Positions 47,390 to 55,058 of a DNA stretch of 56,315 nt are shown here, in pieces. The notes under the pieces were generated by a model, which saw only the letters and a list, made by a program, of their open reading frames with translations, did not search any database and was not told where the DNA came from. How positions within the stretch are numbered: position 1 is the first letter of the stretch; each line of letters opens with the position of its first letter. The DNA comes from Streptantibioticus rubrisoli (GTDB lineage: Bacteria > Actinomycetota > Actinomycetes > Streptomycetales > Streptomycetaceae), in NCBI RefSeq assembly GCF_024436055.1, contig NZ_JANFNH010000049.1:1-56315 (forward strand), given 5' to 3'. The position numbers were made by a program, and so were the translations under genes.

Positions 47390-47662
47390 TCACCGGCCCA
47401 GCCGACGCCCGCGCCCGGCCGCAAGCGCCCGCCGCTGGACCGGTCGCGGCTGGTCGTCACGCTCGACGGTGACCTCGACCCGGTCGACGACATCGGCCAG
47501 GACCTCGATATAGATGCGGCATCCGGAGCCACGCCGGTTCGGCACCGGGGCGGACACGTCCCCGACCCTCGTCTCGGGCCACGCCTTCAGCGCCCGTACG
47601 ACCGCGTCGGCCGTGCGCTGCACATCGTCAGGGTCCGAGCCCAGGAGACGGATCTGTGGCAT
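47390..47662 (-). CDS. Hypothetical 90-aa protein after the exonuclease
   Basis: The ATG overlaps the exonuclease stop (47662-47664), so the two are co-translated. The 90-aa product contains MPQIRLLGSDPDDVQRTADAVVRALKAWP, strand CRIYIEVLADVVDRVEVTVERDD and a basic tail. The strand-helix-strand order is compatible with a small alpha/beta fold such as a ferredoxin-like domain. Not assigned. Confidence 0.6.
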   Translation of the reverse strand: MPQIRLLGSDPDDVQRTADAVVRALKAWPETRVGDVSAPVPNRRGSGCRIYIEVLADVVDRVEVTVERDDQPRPVQRRALAAGRGRRLGR

Positions 47663-49275
47663 CAGGCGCTCACCTTCTGCGAACGGGCCCGCGCCCACGG
47701 CGGTGCCGTCGCCAGGTCCCTCAGCACGTCGAGGGCGCACTGCACGTCGCCCAGGGCCCGGTGACCGCCTCCCAGGGGCAGGAAGTCGTAACAGTCCTCC
47801 CAGCTGGAGCGCTCTTCCATCACGCAGCCCCAGCCCTTGCGCTTGGCCAGGTGCTCGGCGGAGAGACCCACCCGCCGGGAGTCCTTGACGATGACCTCCC
47901 AGTCGTAGTCCGCGTTGTACGCGAGCGGTGTCCGCCCGGCCGTGACGCGCAGCAGGTCCGGGAGTACCTGGTCCCAGGTCGGCGCGTCCGCGACCATCTC
48001 GTCACTGATCCCGTGCACGTCGAAAGCCCCGTCGGTCACCGGGGACTGCGGGTTCACGAGCGTCTCCAACAGGACTTCCCCGGTCGCGCAATCGATCGCC
48101 GCGACCTCCATGACCCTGCCCCACAGGGCGTGCGTCTCCGTATCGATCAAGACCCCGCCGCCGGGCTGCAGCATCCGCCGGGCCCAGTGCACCGTCTCGC
48201 CCACCGAGTCGAGCAGCCGCACCGTACCGGCGTACGGCGCCAGGCCCGGGTCGGCAGCGACCAACGCCGTCACGTCCTCGACCGCTGGCGTGCCGTCCTC
48301 GCGCGGCACCCAGTTGATGAACCACCGGTTCGACAGGTTGGCGTACCGGCTCCAGACCACCAGGCCGTGGTCGGCGCGCAGCCTCTCGACGAACGCGTGG
48401 ACCGCCTCAGCACGCTTGGGAGCCTGCGACACGAACTTCCGCAGCGGAGAGGGCTGACGAGGCTTGAGCGTGCGGACCGTGTCCCAGTCGACGTCCTCGA
48501 TCCGCAGCACCGCGTCCAGGTCACCCGCCCGGTACAGCGGCACGTCGACCGTCTTGTGGTAGCCGCGGCGCTCGCCGGACCACACCGTGCGCTTGATCTG
48601 GGAGACGGGGGAGATCCAGCCAGCCGCGACGACGTAGTCGAACTCCCGGCGCCTGACGCCCATGTGGTCGGCCGCTTCGTCCGGGCCCAGCATCCGCGCG
48701 GCAGCCACGTCCGGTTCCTTGACCCCGGCCAACCGCTCGATGCCGTCCAGCGGCCACCGCCCGAACTGGCCCGGCTTCAGGCCCGCCGCGCGGGCCGCGT
48801 TCTCGAACTCCAACTCACTCATGCCGCAGCGGCCGGCCGCCGCCTCCCGAGTGGCGCTCGACTGATACCAGGCCAGCCGCTGCTCGACGATCTCGCGCAG
48901 CGCTTCGGCGACCTCCGCCGAGGGCTCAGCGGCCACCCGAGGGTCGTACAGCGTGTAGTCCTTCCACTCCCCCGTCTCCTCGATGAGGCCGCGCGCGGCG
49001 AGCTGCTCGACATCCGCCGACCACAGCTCCAGCCCGGTGGCCTCCCGCAGGAGCTCGGCAGTGCGCTTGGCCCCGTAGCCTTGCCGGTCGCCGAGGACCT
49101 CGACGATCTGCCCCCGCCGCGCGGCGATGTCGTTGGCCTGCTCATCCGACCATCGCCCCGACGGCAGCCCCGGCTTCGGGACCAGGCCCTTCACCATCCC
49201 CCGATCGACCTGCCAGCGCGCCAGGCCCGCGTAGTCGGCCAGCTGCACCGGGCCGAACCCCTTCTGCTTCCCCAC
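47662..49275 (-). CDS. DnaQ-type 3'-5' exonuclease with large N-terminal extension
   Basis: The GTG at 49275 is preceded by a GGAG sequence about 11 bases upstream; an earlier ATG is out of frame. The 537-aa protein has about 350 N-terminal residues with WYQSS-, HMGVRRREFDYVV- and helix-turn-helix-like segments, then a DEDDh exonuclease domain near residues 372-520: GGVLIDTETHALWGRV (first D-x-E), VHGISDEMV, YNADYDWEVI and HRALGDVQCALD (final H and D). It may proofread, process single-stranded plasmid DNA or repair RNA. The region upstream holds one copy of the AGTAAACGACGTCGTTAA repeat. It heads a minus-strand pair with the gene at 47390. Confidence 0.82.
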   Translation of the reverse strand: MGKQKGFGPVQLADYAGLARWQVDRGMVKGLVPKPGLPSGRWSDEQANDIAARRGQIVEVLGDRQGYGAKRTAELLREATGLELWSADVEQLAARGLIEETGEWKDYTLYDPRVAAEPSAEVAEALREIVEQRLAWYQSSATREAAAGRCGMSELEFENAARAAGLKPGQFGRWPLDGIERLAGVKEPDVAAARMLGPDEAADHMGVRRREFDYVVAAGWISPVSQIKRTVWSGERRGYHKTVDVPLYRAGDLDAVLRIEDVDWDTVRTLKPRQPSPLRKFVSQAPKRAEAVHAFVERLRADHGLVVWSRYANLSNRWFINWVPREDGTPAVEDVTALVAADPGLAPYAGTVRLLDSVGETVHWARRMLQPGGGVLIDTETHALWGRVMEVAAIDCATGEVLLETLVNPQSPVTDGAFDVHGISDEMVADAPTWDQVLPDLLRVTAGRTPLAYNADYDWEVIVKDSRRVGLSAEHLAKRKGWGCVMEERSSWEDCYDFLPLGGGHRALGDVQCALDVLRDLATAPPWARARSQKVSA

Positions 49276-49456
49276 AGCCCGCCCATCTCCTTTCCGAACC
49301 GAATTCCTGTACCGCAATTGAATACCACAGCACGGGGCAGAATAAACGACATCACCCGGTTTCCACATGTGAATGAAGAAAACCGGGAAGGCCGCTATTT
49401 CCGCGCGCGCGAAGCCGGATGAAAGTAAACGACGTCGTTAAATTTCACCTCCGGCG
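49276..49456. promoter_or_regulatory. Upstream region of exonuclease gene with repeat element
   Basis: No gene. Contains AGTAAACGACGTCGTTAA (49424-49441) and, at about 49349-49361, a diverged half (ATAAACGACATC). The same 18-mer occurs just upstream of the gene ending at 49457. This suggests a common regulator of both minus-strand genes. Confidence 0.6.
49424..49441. repeat. 18-bp repeat/operator, copy 1
   Basis: AGTAAACGACGTCGTTAA, identical to 50096-50113. The core AACGACGTCGTT is a perfect palindrome. It lies upstream of the exonuclease gene (49275, minus strand). Confidence 0.75.
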
Positions 49457-50089
49457 TCACGCCGCGGGTGCCTCCTCCTGGGGGATGGGCCAATGGTCCT
49501 CGACGGCCTCCCGGGCGATCCGGCTCGACGGATACAGCAGCTCAGCGAGCCGTTCGCGCTCGGCGCGCGCCGCTTCGCTCAGGTCCCGCTGCGGGCCGAT
49601 CAGGTTCTTCTCCTCCAGTTCCTTCAGGACCGGCTCAGAGATGCGCCAGGCTGCGGTGCGCAGCTTCAGCACCAGGTCCTCGTCGAGGGTGAACGCCCTT
49701 TCCGCAGTACCGTGTTTGCACCCGGAGAGGCAGGCCGGCCACCGCCCCGACAGCGACAGCCGGGTCAGTTCGGACCGGCTCAGCGGCAGCCACGGACCGG
49801 CCGTGTCCGGCAGCTGCAGCCGCGCCTCCAGTGCCTGCCCCATCAGCACGTCCAGAGCAGGCCACCGGGTGGGCCGCACCTGTGCCGCCTCTATCCGGGC
49901 CTGCCGGCGCAGCCGTGCAATGGCCCGCTCCCGGGCCACCGAGCCGACCGGTTCCGCCAAGCTTTCCGACCTGTGTTCCACCAATTCCCTGACGAACAGT
50001 GTCTCGGCTTCCCGATGCCGCTTTATCAGCAACCGCAGACGGCCCGCCTGCTGCACCGAGAGCTGCAAGGTGATGCGCTTCTTCGCCAT
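49457..50089 (-). CDS. Hypothetical 210-aa protein with a basic N-terminus
   Basis: ATG 50089 starts MAKKRITLQLSVQQAGRLRLL, a possible strand-helix DNA-binding start, followed by a long helical middle with RRQARIEAAQVRPTRWPALDVLMGQALEARLQL and an acidic tail with KLRTAAWRISEPVLKELEEKN. There is no Shine-Dalgarno; TTTACT (minus strand, upstream) lies close to the ATG, so a leaderless mRNA is likely. A repeat at 50096-50113 overlaps the promoter, so it may be autoregulated. Not assigned to a family. Confidence 0.6.
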   Translation of the reverse strand: MAKKRITLQLSVQQAGRLRLLIKRHREAETLFVRELVEHRSESLAEPVGSVARERAIARLRRQARIEAAQVRPTRWPALDVLMGQALEARLQLPDTAGPWLPLSRSELTRLSLSGRWPACLSGCKHGTAERAFTLDEDLVLKLRTAAWRISEPVLKELEEKNLIGPQRDLSEAARAERERLAELLYPSSRIAREAVEDHWPIPQEEAPAA

Positions 50090-50095
50090 GAAGCA

Positions 50096-50113
50096 AGTAA
50101 ACGACGTCGTTAA
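50096..50113. repeat. 18-bp repeat/operator, copy 2
   Basis: Exact second copy of AGTAAACGACGTCGTTAA, 7 bases upstream of the ATG at 50089. Being at both promoters suggests a shared regulator. Confidence 0.75.
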
Positions 50114-50135
50114 CTTCGGTCGCAAGGCGCCCCGC

Positions 50136-50157
50136 GAGCTAATAACAAGCCCTGCGG
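50136..50157 (+). repeat. Dispersed 17-bp element, copy C
   Basis: GAGCTAATAACAAGCCCTGCGG shares AATAACAAGCCCTGCGG with copy A (minus strand of 13964-13985) and all but one base of that run with copy B. It lies between two minus-strand genes. Confidence 0.75.
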
Positions 50158-50210
50158 CCGGCGTCCGTCGGAAAGACCAGGTCGAGGCAGCAACAAGGAC
50201 AAGGAGGGAC

Positions 50211-51134
50211 TCAGACGGGTTCGGCCGCCTCGACGGTGACCGGCGGGGTCTCGGTGATGACCGCGCGGCGCAGCTGCTCCAGCTTCGGCGGCAGCAGGCC
50301 GGCGAGCCCGTACCGGCCGCGGCCCCGGCGGTAGCTGGTGATCAGCCCGTTCTCCTCCAACGGCATCCCCGGGGGCCGGTGCAGCGTGGCGCCCTCTTTC
50401 TCCGGGTTGCCGTCGTGGTTGTGCCACAGGGAGACCCACAACCGGCTGGTGCCGTGGGCACGTTGGGCCAGCTGAGCGCGCAGCGGCAGCCACCGCTCCA
50501 GCGCGGCCCGGCTCAGCGTCGACAGTTCGACCCAGTCGCCCTCGCCGTCCGGGTGGCCGCCGCCGCGCTGGGGGCGCCGCTCGACGTACACCGCGGCGTT
50601 GCCGTCGGCGAGGTGAGCCAGGCGCTGCTCGACCAGTTCGCCGGAGCGCGGGGCGGCGTCGAGGACCAGGGCGAGCACGGCCGTCAGCCGGATCTGCCCC
50701 GGGGACATGTGGCCGCCGAGGTCCTGGTCGAGCTGGCGGCGCAGGGCCGCGAGGTCGCCGAACCGCGGGGTGGGCTGCAGCGCCAGCGCGCCGCCGCCGA
50801 GCTGCAACACGGGCAGGCCGAGCGCGTCGCGCAGCACATCCACGCACTGCCGGCGGATCTCGTTGGTCGCCTCCGAGGTCCGCGGACGCTCCCCCTTCAC
50901 CAGCCGGGTCCGCAGGGCACCGGACTCGGCGAGCCGCACGTACGGGGCGAGGGACTCTTCATCGAGGAGCCGCCGCAGGCTGCCCCGCGCGGCGACGGGC
51001 AGGGCACCTTGGTGCAGCGCCCGCCGCAACTCGCCGCGGACCATGCCCAGCTGGCGCCGCCGGGCCTCGCCGACGTCCAGGTCGTCGAGGAGCCTGTCCA
51101 GCGCGGTGATCGAGGAGAACTGCGGCGACGACAC
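50211..51134 (-). CDS. Tyrosine-recombinase-like protein, probably inactive
   Basis: The 307-aa protein has a helical N-terminal part and then RLTAVLALVLDAAPRSGELVEQRLAHLADG (about 150-180), which resembles the first catalytic-Arg box of tyrosine recombinases (here R-S-G-E-L-V), and VELSTLSRAALERWLPLRAQLAQ after a strand with ERRPQRGG. The second Arg/His box and nucleophile Tyr are not apparent, so it is probably a non-catalytic relative. Leaderless layout: TAGCAT (complement of 51141-51146) lies 6 bases before the GTG. It is divergent from the gene at 51274. It may be a DNA-binding partner or regulator of the active recombinase at 53119. Confidence 0.6.
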   Translation of the reverse strand: MSSPQFSSITALDRLLDDLDVGEARRRQLGMVRGELRRALHQGALPVAARGSLRRLLDEESLAPYVRLAESGALRTRLVKGERPRTSEATNEIRRQCVDVLRDALGLPVLQLGGGALALQPTPRFGDLAALRRQLDQDLGGHMSPGQIRLTAVLALVLDAAPRSGELVEQRLAHLADGNAAVYVERRPQRGGGHPDGEGDWVELSTLSRAALERWLPLRAQLAQRAHGTSRLWVSLWHNHDGNPEKEGATLHRPPGMPLEENGLITSYRRGRGRYGLAGLLPPKLEQLRRAVITETPPVTVEAAEPV

Positions 51135-51273
51135 GCGTCGATGCTATCGACGGTTGACCGCGCCAGCCCCGGATGTCGGTGCGGTCAGCGAGACTGGACC
51201 AGCCCGGCGGCGCAAGAGTCATGCCGATGCTGCCGCCGCCGGGCACCCGTACACAGAGGAGGGGGAAACTCCC

Positions 51274-51933
51274 GTGGGCAGGTTCAAGGCCAACAAGCCG
51301 CGCCGCGAGCGCGGACGGTTGCACATCGACAATCAGCCCGTGGACGAAGCGGCCATCTTCGCGGAGGCGAACCGGATGGCCGAGCACGTCGACGACCACG
51401 GGCGCATCATGTTCTGGGACGACCCCGCGCTCCAACTGGGGGAGCTGGCCACCGGAGTGGACGTCACCACAGGCGCGATCACCACGGCGCCGGGCGAGAG
51501 CGGGCAGATGCCCGCCGCCCTCTTCGAGCCCGAGCGCGCCATGATGACGCGGCTACCAGGCCAGCCGCCGAAGGAAGGACAAGTCGAAGGCACCATCGCC
51601 CTGGGCTTTCGCCGCTTCCCCCGCGGATTCGCCGACATCCGTACAGCGCCCGGCTGGGAACTGCACCGTCTGCCCGACGACCAGCTCGAACTCCGCCCGC
51701 CCCACGGCGGGGTGTACTCCCGCATCCGCGTCCCGCTCGACCCCGCATGGGTCTCCGCCGCCCTCCACCACGGACACGTGCTGTGCCTGTACGGCCCGCA
51801 ACTGGGCGTCCGCACCCCGCCCGGGACACCCGCAGCCAAGTACACGCCGCAGGCCCGGCTGGAAGAGTTCCGCCAGGGACGCGAACGCGGCTGGGTGGCC
51901 GGCGGCCTGGTGACGTACTTCAACAACCGCTGA
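51274..51933 (+). CDS. Hypothetical 219-aa protein
   Basis: GGAGGGGGAAA precedes the GTG. The protein has a basic N-terminus (GRFKANKPRRERGRLHID), a strand-rich middle (EHVDDHGRIMFWDDPALQLGELA and GVDVTTGAITTA), and a folded C-terminal part with RFPRGFADIRTAPGWELHRLPDDQLELRPP and HHGHVLCLYGPQLG. I do not recognise a family. It is a single gene downstream of the divergent promoter with the recombinase-like gene. Confidence 0.6.
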   Translation: MGRFKANKPRRERGRLHIDNQPVDEAAIFAEANRMAEHVDDHGRIMFWDDPALQLGELATGVDVTTGAITTAPGESGQMPAALFEPERAMMTRLPGQPPKEGQVEGTIALGFRRFPRGFADIRTAPGWELHRLPDDQLELRPPHGGVYSRIRVPLDPAWVSAALHHGHVLCLYGPQLGVRTPPGTPAAKYTPQARLEEFRQGRERGWVAGGLVTYFNNR

Positions 51934-52068
51934 CAGCAGCTCACCGTCGAGGCCCGCACCACGGTGCGGGCCTCCCGCACGCCCAGGCCCGGCCATCAAC
52001 GGCCACCCGATGTCGGACCCCGCCGCTACGGTGACCGGATCGCAGCGACAAACGAGGAAGGGGAGGCC

Positions 52069-52341
52069 ATGGACCTGTTCCGCCGGAAGCTGAGGAAGGC
52101 CGGTCTGGACGCCGACCGGGCGCGTAAGGCCCTCATCGCGGCCAACGCGGTCATCCAGTCACACACCCCCACCGACGGCTCGTCCCACGAGGCCGAGTTC
52201 ACGATGGCCGACGTCCGGAAGACCGCGAGAAAGATGTTCGGCATCCGCCTGTCGACGGCGGAATGCATCGCGGCGACCAAGACCCGACTGGAGGCCATGG
52301 GCGCCGTCCAGGACGAGGCGGCCGGGCCCGAGGAGCCCTGA
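52069..52341 (+). CDS. Small 90-aa protein
   Basis: GAAGGGGA lies 5 bases before ATG. The protein begins MDLFRRKLRKAGLDADRARKALIAANAVI, a strongly basic, amphipathic helix, and has a second helical part (AEFTMADVRKTARKMFGIRLSTAECIAATKTRLEAMG). No domain known. Likely a small DNA- or RNA-binding helper. Confidence 0.65.
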   Translation: MDLFRRKLRKAGLDADRARKALIAANAVIQSHTPTDGSSHEAEFTMADVRKTARKMFGIRLSTAECIAATKTRLEAMGAVQDEAAGPEEP

Positions 52342-52375
52342 CCCGGCCGCAGACCCGGGTGAGACTTCCGCAGTT

Positions 52376-52618
52376 TCAGCCTCCCGACGTAGTCCTCTGC
52401 CCGCTCCGGGGCCGGGAGTTCCTGCGAGTAGCCCGCTCTCCGGGGGGCGTTCGACGGATCGCGGCGACGATCTGCGCGAGGGCGGACAGCACCTCCGCCG
52501 CCTTGTCGCGCGGCGCGCGCAGCAAAGCGACGACACCGAGGATCAGCACGGCGGTGCATAACGCCGTCACCGCCCAAGCTCCCTCGGCCATGACGCCCGG
52601 CAGCGCACCGGCGTTCAC
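52376..52618 (-). CDS. 80-aa membrane protein
   Basis: GTG 52618 overlaps the stop of the upstream gene (52615). The product has one hydrophobic segment (about residues 13-33, AEGAWAVTALCTAVLILGVVALL) and a basic cytoplasmic tail (RRTPPGERATRRNSRPRSGQR). Function unknown. Confidence 0.65.
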   Translation of the reverse strand: MNAGALPGVMAEGAWAVTALCTAVLILGVVALLRAPRDKAAEVLSALAQIVAAIRRTPPGERATRRNSRPRSGQRTTSGG

Positions 52619-52893
52619 CAGTCCCTCCCCGCGGTGACGGCAGCCGCCACAGTGCGGGCGGTGCAGCGTTCGCCGAGCCGCTTGAGCTTGCGCCGGACCC
52701 GCTCTCCGTAGGCCGCGGGCAGGCCGGTGTCGAGGGCGGCACCCTCCCAGCTGGTGCCGCCGTCGGCCCACACCAGGGCCACGGCCTCCTCGGCGGGCGC
52801 CAGGCCGCGAAAGACCCGATCTAGCCGCGGGTCGCAGAACCGCGGGCGGTCCAGGTGCGGGCGGAGCTGGTTCAGGTGCGATGGCATCGACAT
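52615..52893 (-). CDS. 92-aa protein, co-translated with the membrane protein
   Basis: AAGGAC precedes the ATG by 6 bases. The 92-aa product contains SHLNQLRPHLDRPRFCDPRLDRVF, then EEAVALVWADGGTSWEGAALDTG and RVRRKLKRLGERCTARTVAAAV (about 63-84, a helix with HTH-like pattern). Not assigned. Its stop overlaps the start of the membrane protein. Confidence 0.6.
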   Translation of the reverse strand: MSMPSHLNQLRPHLDRPRFCDPRLDRVFRGLAPAEEAVALVWADGGTSWEGAALDTGLPAAYGERVRRKLKRLGERCTARTVAAAVTAGRDW

Positions 52894-53118
52894 GACGGGT
52901 CCTTGTGGGTTGCGGGAATCCTTGCGGTCCTAGGCGCGATTCGCGGGCCCGATCCGGCAAAGAATCTCGGGACAGAGCGTGTGATGTGCGCCACTGCGCC
53001 CCGGCCGGGGTGTCCGGCCCCGCGTGCCCCGCCACCTCGTAAGTCCCGGATAACCTCACATATGCGGGACAAAGACGCTACAAATAGCAGTACGAACAAA
53101 GGGGCGTGACGGGCCATC
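52894..53118. promoter_or_regulatory. Upstream region of the recombinase gene
   Basis: 225 bases without a supported gene. Contains GTCCCG (near 53044) and its inverted copy CGGGAC (near 53065), about 20 bases apart, and an AT-rich stretch (cataTGCGGGACAAAGACGC). A 15-codon frame (53062-53109) ends just before the recombinase start; it may be a leader peptide. This could also be the recombination site for the recombinase, which cannot be confirmed here. Confidence 0.5.
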
Positions 53119-54213
53119 ATGGAGCAGACCGAGACGAGCACGGACGTTCGCCACGTCGTGACCCCCTCGCTGGTGCTGCCGGCGTCGGCCGGTCCGGCGG
53201 GCACCACCGCGGCGACCACCGCCGCGGCGTTCACCCCTGACGTGCTCGCCAAGCTCCAGGAGCTGGAGGAGCGCAGCGCGCAGCACGAAAAGAACCTCCG
53301 CCCGGACAACACCACCGACTCCTACGCCGCCGACTGGAGGCAGTGGGAGCAGTTCTGTGCGCTGCTCGAACTGCCCGTCACCGCCATCACGCCCGGCTCG
53401 CTGACCGCGTTCGTCGAGTGGCTGTGGTGGCAGCCCGGTTGGAAGAAGGGCACCTACACCGCGCCCTCGACCATCGACCGCCGCCTGTCCGGCGTGGTCG
53501 TCACCGGCCGCACCGACCACCGCCTGGTCCTCGACAAGACCGTGGCCGCCCGCGCCCGCCGCGTGCTCAAGGCCAAGGTGAAGGAGATGGAGAAGACCAA
53601 GGAGACCCGGGGCCGGGGACCGGCGCCCGCCCTGCTCGCCGAGCACCTGCGCGCCACCGTGGTCGCAGCACCCGACACCCGGCTGGGCATCCGCGACCGC
53701 TCCATCGGGCTGACCTGCTTCGCCATCGCCGGACGCGAGCATGAGGTCGCCTTCCTGCGGGTGCGCGACTTCGTCGAGACCGAGCACGGCATGGAGGTCG
53801 ACGTCCGGGTGTCGAAGATCAAGCCCCGCAGGGTGAAGGTGCCCTTCGGCTCCCGGCCGAGCAGCTGCCCGGTGCGCGCGTGGCGGGTCTGGAAGGCGGA
53901 GGCCAACCTGACCGACCCGGACGACTTCGCGTACAAGCCGCTGCACCCCCGCTGGCACACCGTCATGGACGGCGGACTCGACCCCGAGACCATCGGCGAC
54001 GTCATCACCCGGCTGGGCAAGTGGGCCGAGCTGTCCTTCCGGCCCACCGGGCACTCCCCCCGGCGCGGACTGGCCACCAGCTCCAAGCGCGCCGGCAACG
54101 ACCGCAAGGTCATCGCCAAGCAGGGCGGATGGGTCGAGAACTCCGCAGCCATGGAGGGGTATTTCGAGGAGGGCGACGGCTGGGAGGAGAACGCCCTGGT
54201 GAAGGTGCTGTAA
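53119..54213 (+). CDS. Tyrosine recombinase / XerC-like integrase
   Basis: GGGG lies 9 bases before ATG. The 364-aa protein has an N-terminal core-binding-like domain (about 55-130, with SYAADWRQWEQFCALLELPVTAITPGSL) and a catalytic domain with Arg206 in AGREHEV, Lys near 233 (SKIKP), the H-x-x-R box GHSPRRGLAT (His about 311, Arg about 314), GGW near 336 and the nucleophile Tyr near 347 (GYFEEG). All tyrosine-recombinase residues are present, so it is likely active. As the only active recombinase it may resolve plasmid multimers or insert the plasmid. The bidirectional terminator at 54232-54291 follows. Confidence 0.88.
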   Translation: MEQTETSTDVRHVVTPSLVLPASAGPAGTTAATTAAAFTPDVLAKLQELEERSAQHEKNLRPDNTTDSYAADWRQWEQFCALLELPVTAITPGSLTAFVEWLWWQPGWKKGTYTAPSTIDRRLSGVVVTGRTDHRLVLDKTVAARARRVLKAKVKEMEKTKETRGRGPAPALLAEHLRATVVAAPDTRLGIRDRSIGLTCFAIAGREHEVAFLRVRDFVETEHGMEVDVRVSKIKPRRVKVPFGSRPSSCPVRAWRVWKAEANLTDPDDFAYKPLHPRWHTVMDGGLDPETIGDVITRLGKWAELSFRPTGHSPRRGLATSSKRAGNDRKVIAKQGGWVENSAAMEGYFEEGDGWEENALVKVL

Positions 54214-54231
54214 GACGCCCCTGCGATTCCC

Positions 54232-54291
54232 AGGCGCCCCTGACCTGCGCGACCCCGGAGGCCTTCCGGGACGTCGAGGTCAGGGGCGCCT
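54232..54291. terminator. Strong bidirectional terminator with internal hairpin
   Basis: A 15-bp outer stem (54232-54246 with 54277-54291) encloses a second hairpin (CCCGG... CCGGG near 54253-54270). It lies between the convergent genes ending at 54213 and 54322. Confidence 0.85.
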
Positions 54292-54321
54292 TCGGTTTGA
54301 AGGTGTCGTCTGCTTGGGCGG

Positions 54322-54828
54322 TTAGCCCTCGCGTTCGTAGCGGACGATGGCGTCGGCCACGTCCTGCTCCAGGTAGTTGACCCACTCCGGGCCGAAGAAC
54401 GCCATCGGGTGCTGCTTGGAGTAGTGGACCGGCCCGACCGGGTCAGCGGCCATCGTCGTCAGGTACTGGCCCTTGTCGGTCCTGGGCTGGTCCAGGGTCA
54501 CCGCGGCGAAGTGCACCGTCTTCCTGTCCCGGTCCGCAACGAGCAGCATGACCCGGGGATTGATGACCGACCCGCCTTCCAGGTCCCTGATGCGCCAGCA
54601 CCACCACGACCCGGCCGGCTGGTAGGTGGTGCGGTTCTGCGGCCCGCGAACCGAGCGGTAGAAGTGCAAGGTCTCCCGGCAGTACGGCGCGAGCCGGGCG
54701 AGCGCTTCCGCCCCCAGCTTCCGCACCCGCTGCTGCGCCTCTGCCTCCCACTTCTCCTTGAGCCGCGCCTGTTCTTCCTGGCGGTCCCGTTCCTGTCTCG
54801 CCTTGCCGATCGCGTCGTCCAGCGCCAT
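54322..54828 (-). CDS. Hypothetical 168-aa protein
   Basis: Leaderless layout: TACCGT (complement of 54835-54840) lies 6 bases before ATG. The protein begins with a strongly charged coiled coil (MALDDAIGKARQERDRQEEQ, residues 1-20, continuing to about residue 40) and has a globular C-terminal part with SWWCWRIRDLEGGSV, NPRVMLLVADRDRKTVHF and AFFGPEWVNYLEQDVADAI. No family known to me. It is transcribed away from the gene at 55059, whose promoter region is beyond its start. Confidence 0.65.
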   Translation of the reverse strand: MALDDAIGKARQERDRQEEQARLKEKWEAEAQQRVRKLGAEALARLAPYCRETLHFYRSVRGPQNRTTYQPAGSWWCWRIRDLEGGSVINPRVMLLVADRDRKTVHFAAVTLDQPRTDKGQYLTTMAADPVGPVHYSKQHPMAFFGPEWVNYLEQDVADAIVRYEREG

Positions 54829-55058
54829 AGGACGACGGTAGCCAGGGGCACCGACACCCAGCCCCGATCCGGCCAACTCCCCTTCCAGCCCGGCGACGAC
54901 GCGCCACCGCTGCCCGCGTGCCAGCGCTGGCCGGCTGCTGGTGGCGTTGTCCTGAGCCGGACCGGTTCCGGTCACCTGCACGGGTGGATCCGGCCGACCT
55001 CAACGCGTTTGTCAGCTTCAGACTGACAAAGTGAGTTTGTCAGCTCTAAGCTGACAAC
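54829..55058. promoter_or_regulatory. Intergenic region with tandem operators
   Basis: No gene. Holds the divergent promoters. Two inverted repeats, 55009-55029 and 55037-55057, are described separately. The remaining bases show no other structure. Confidence 0.55.
55008..55057. promoter_or_regulatory. Tandem TTGTCAG inverted repeats, operator of the 55059 gene
   Basis: TTGTCAGCT, 3 bases, AGCTGACAA (55037-55057) is a perfect 9+3+9 inverted repeat that ends one base before the ATG. A second, slightly imperfect copy is at 55009-55029 (outer TTTGTCAG/CTGACAAA exact). Centres are 28 bases apart. The pair is probably bound by the protein encoded here. Confidence 0.7.

Noticed and set aside
53062-53109. 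A 15-codon frame just before the recombinase gene
   Set aside because: Could be a leader peptide, but it has no ribosome binding site and the length is compatible with chance.
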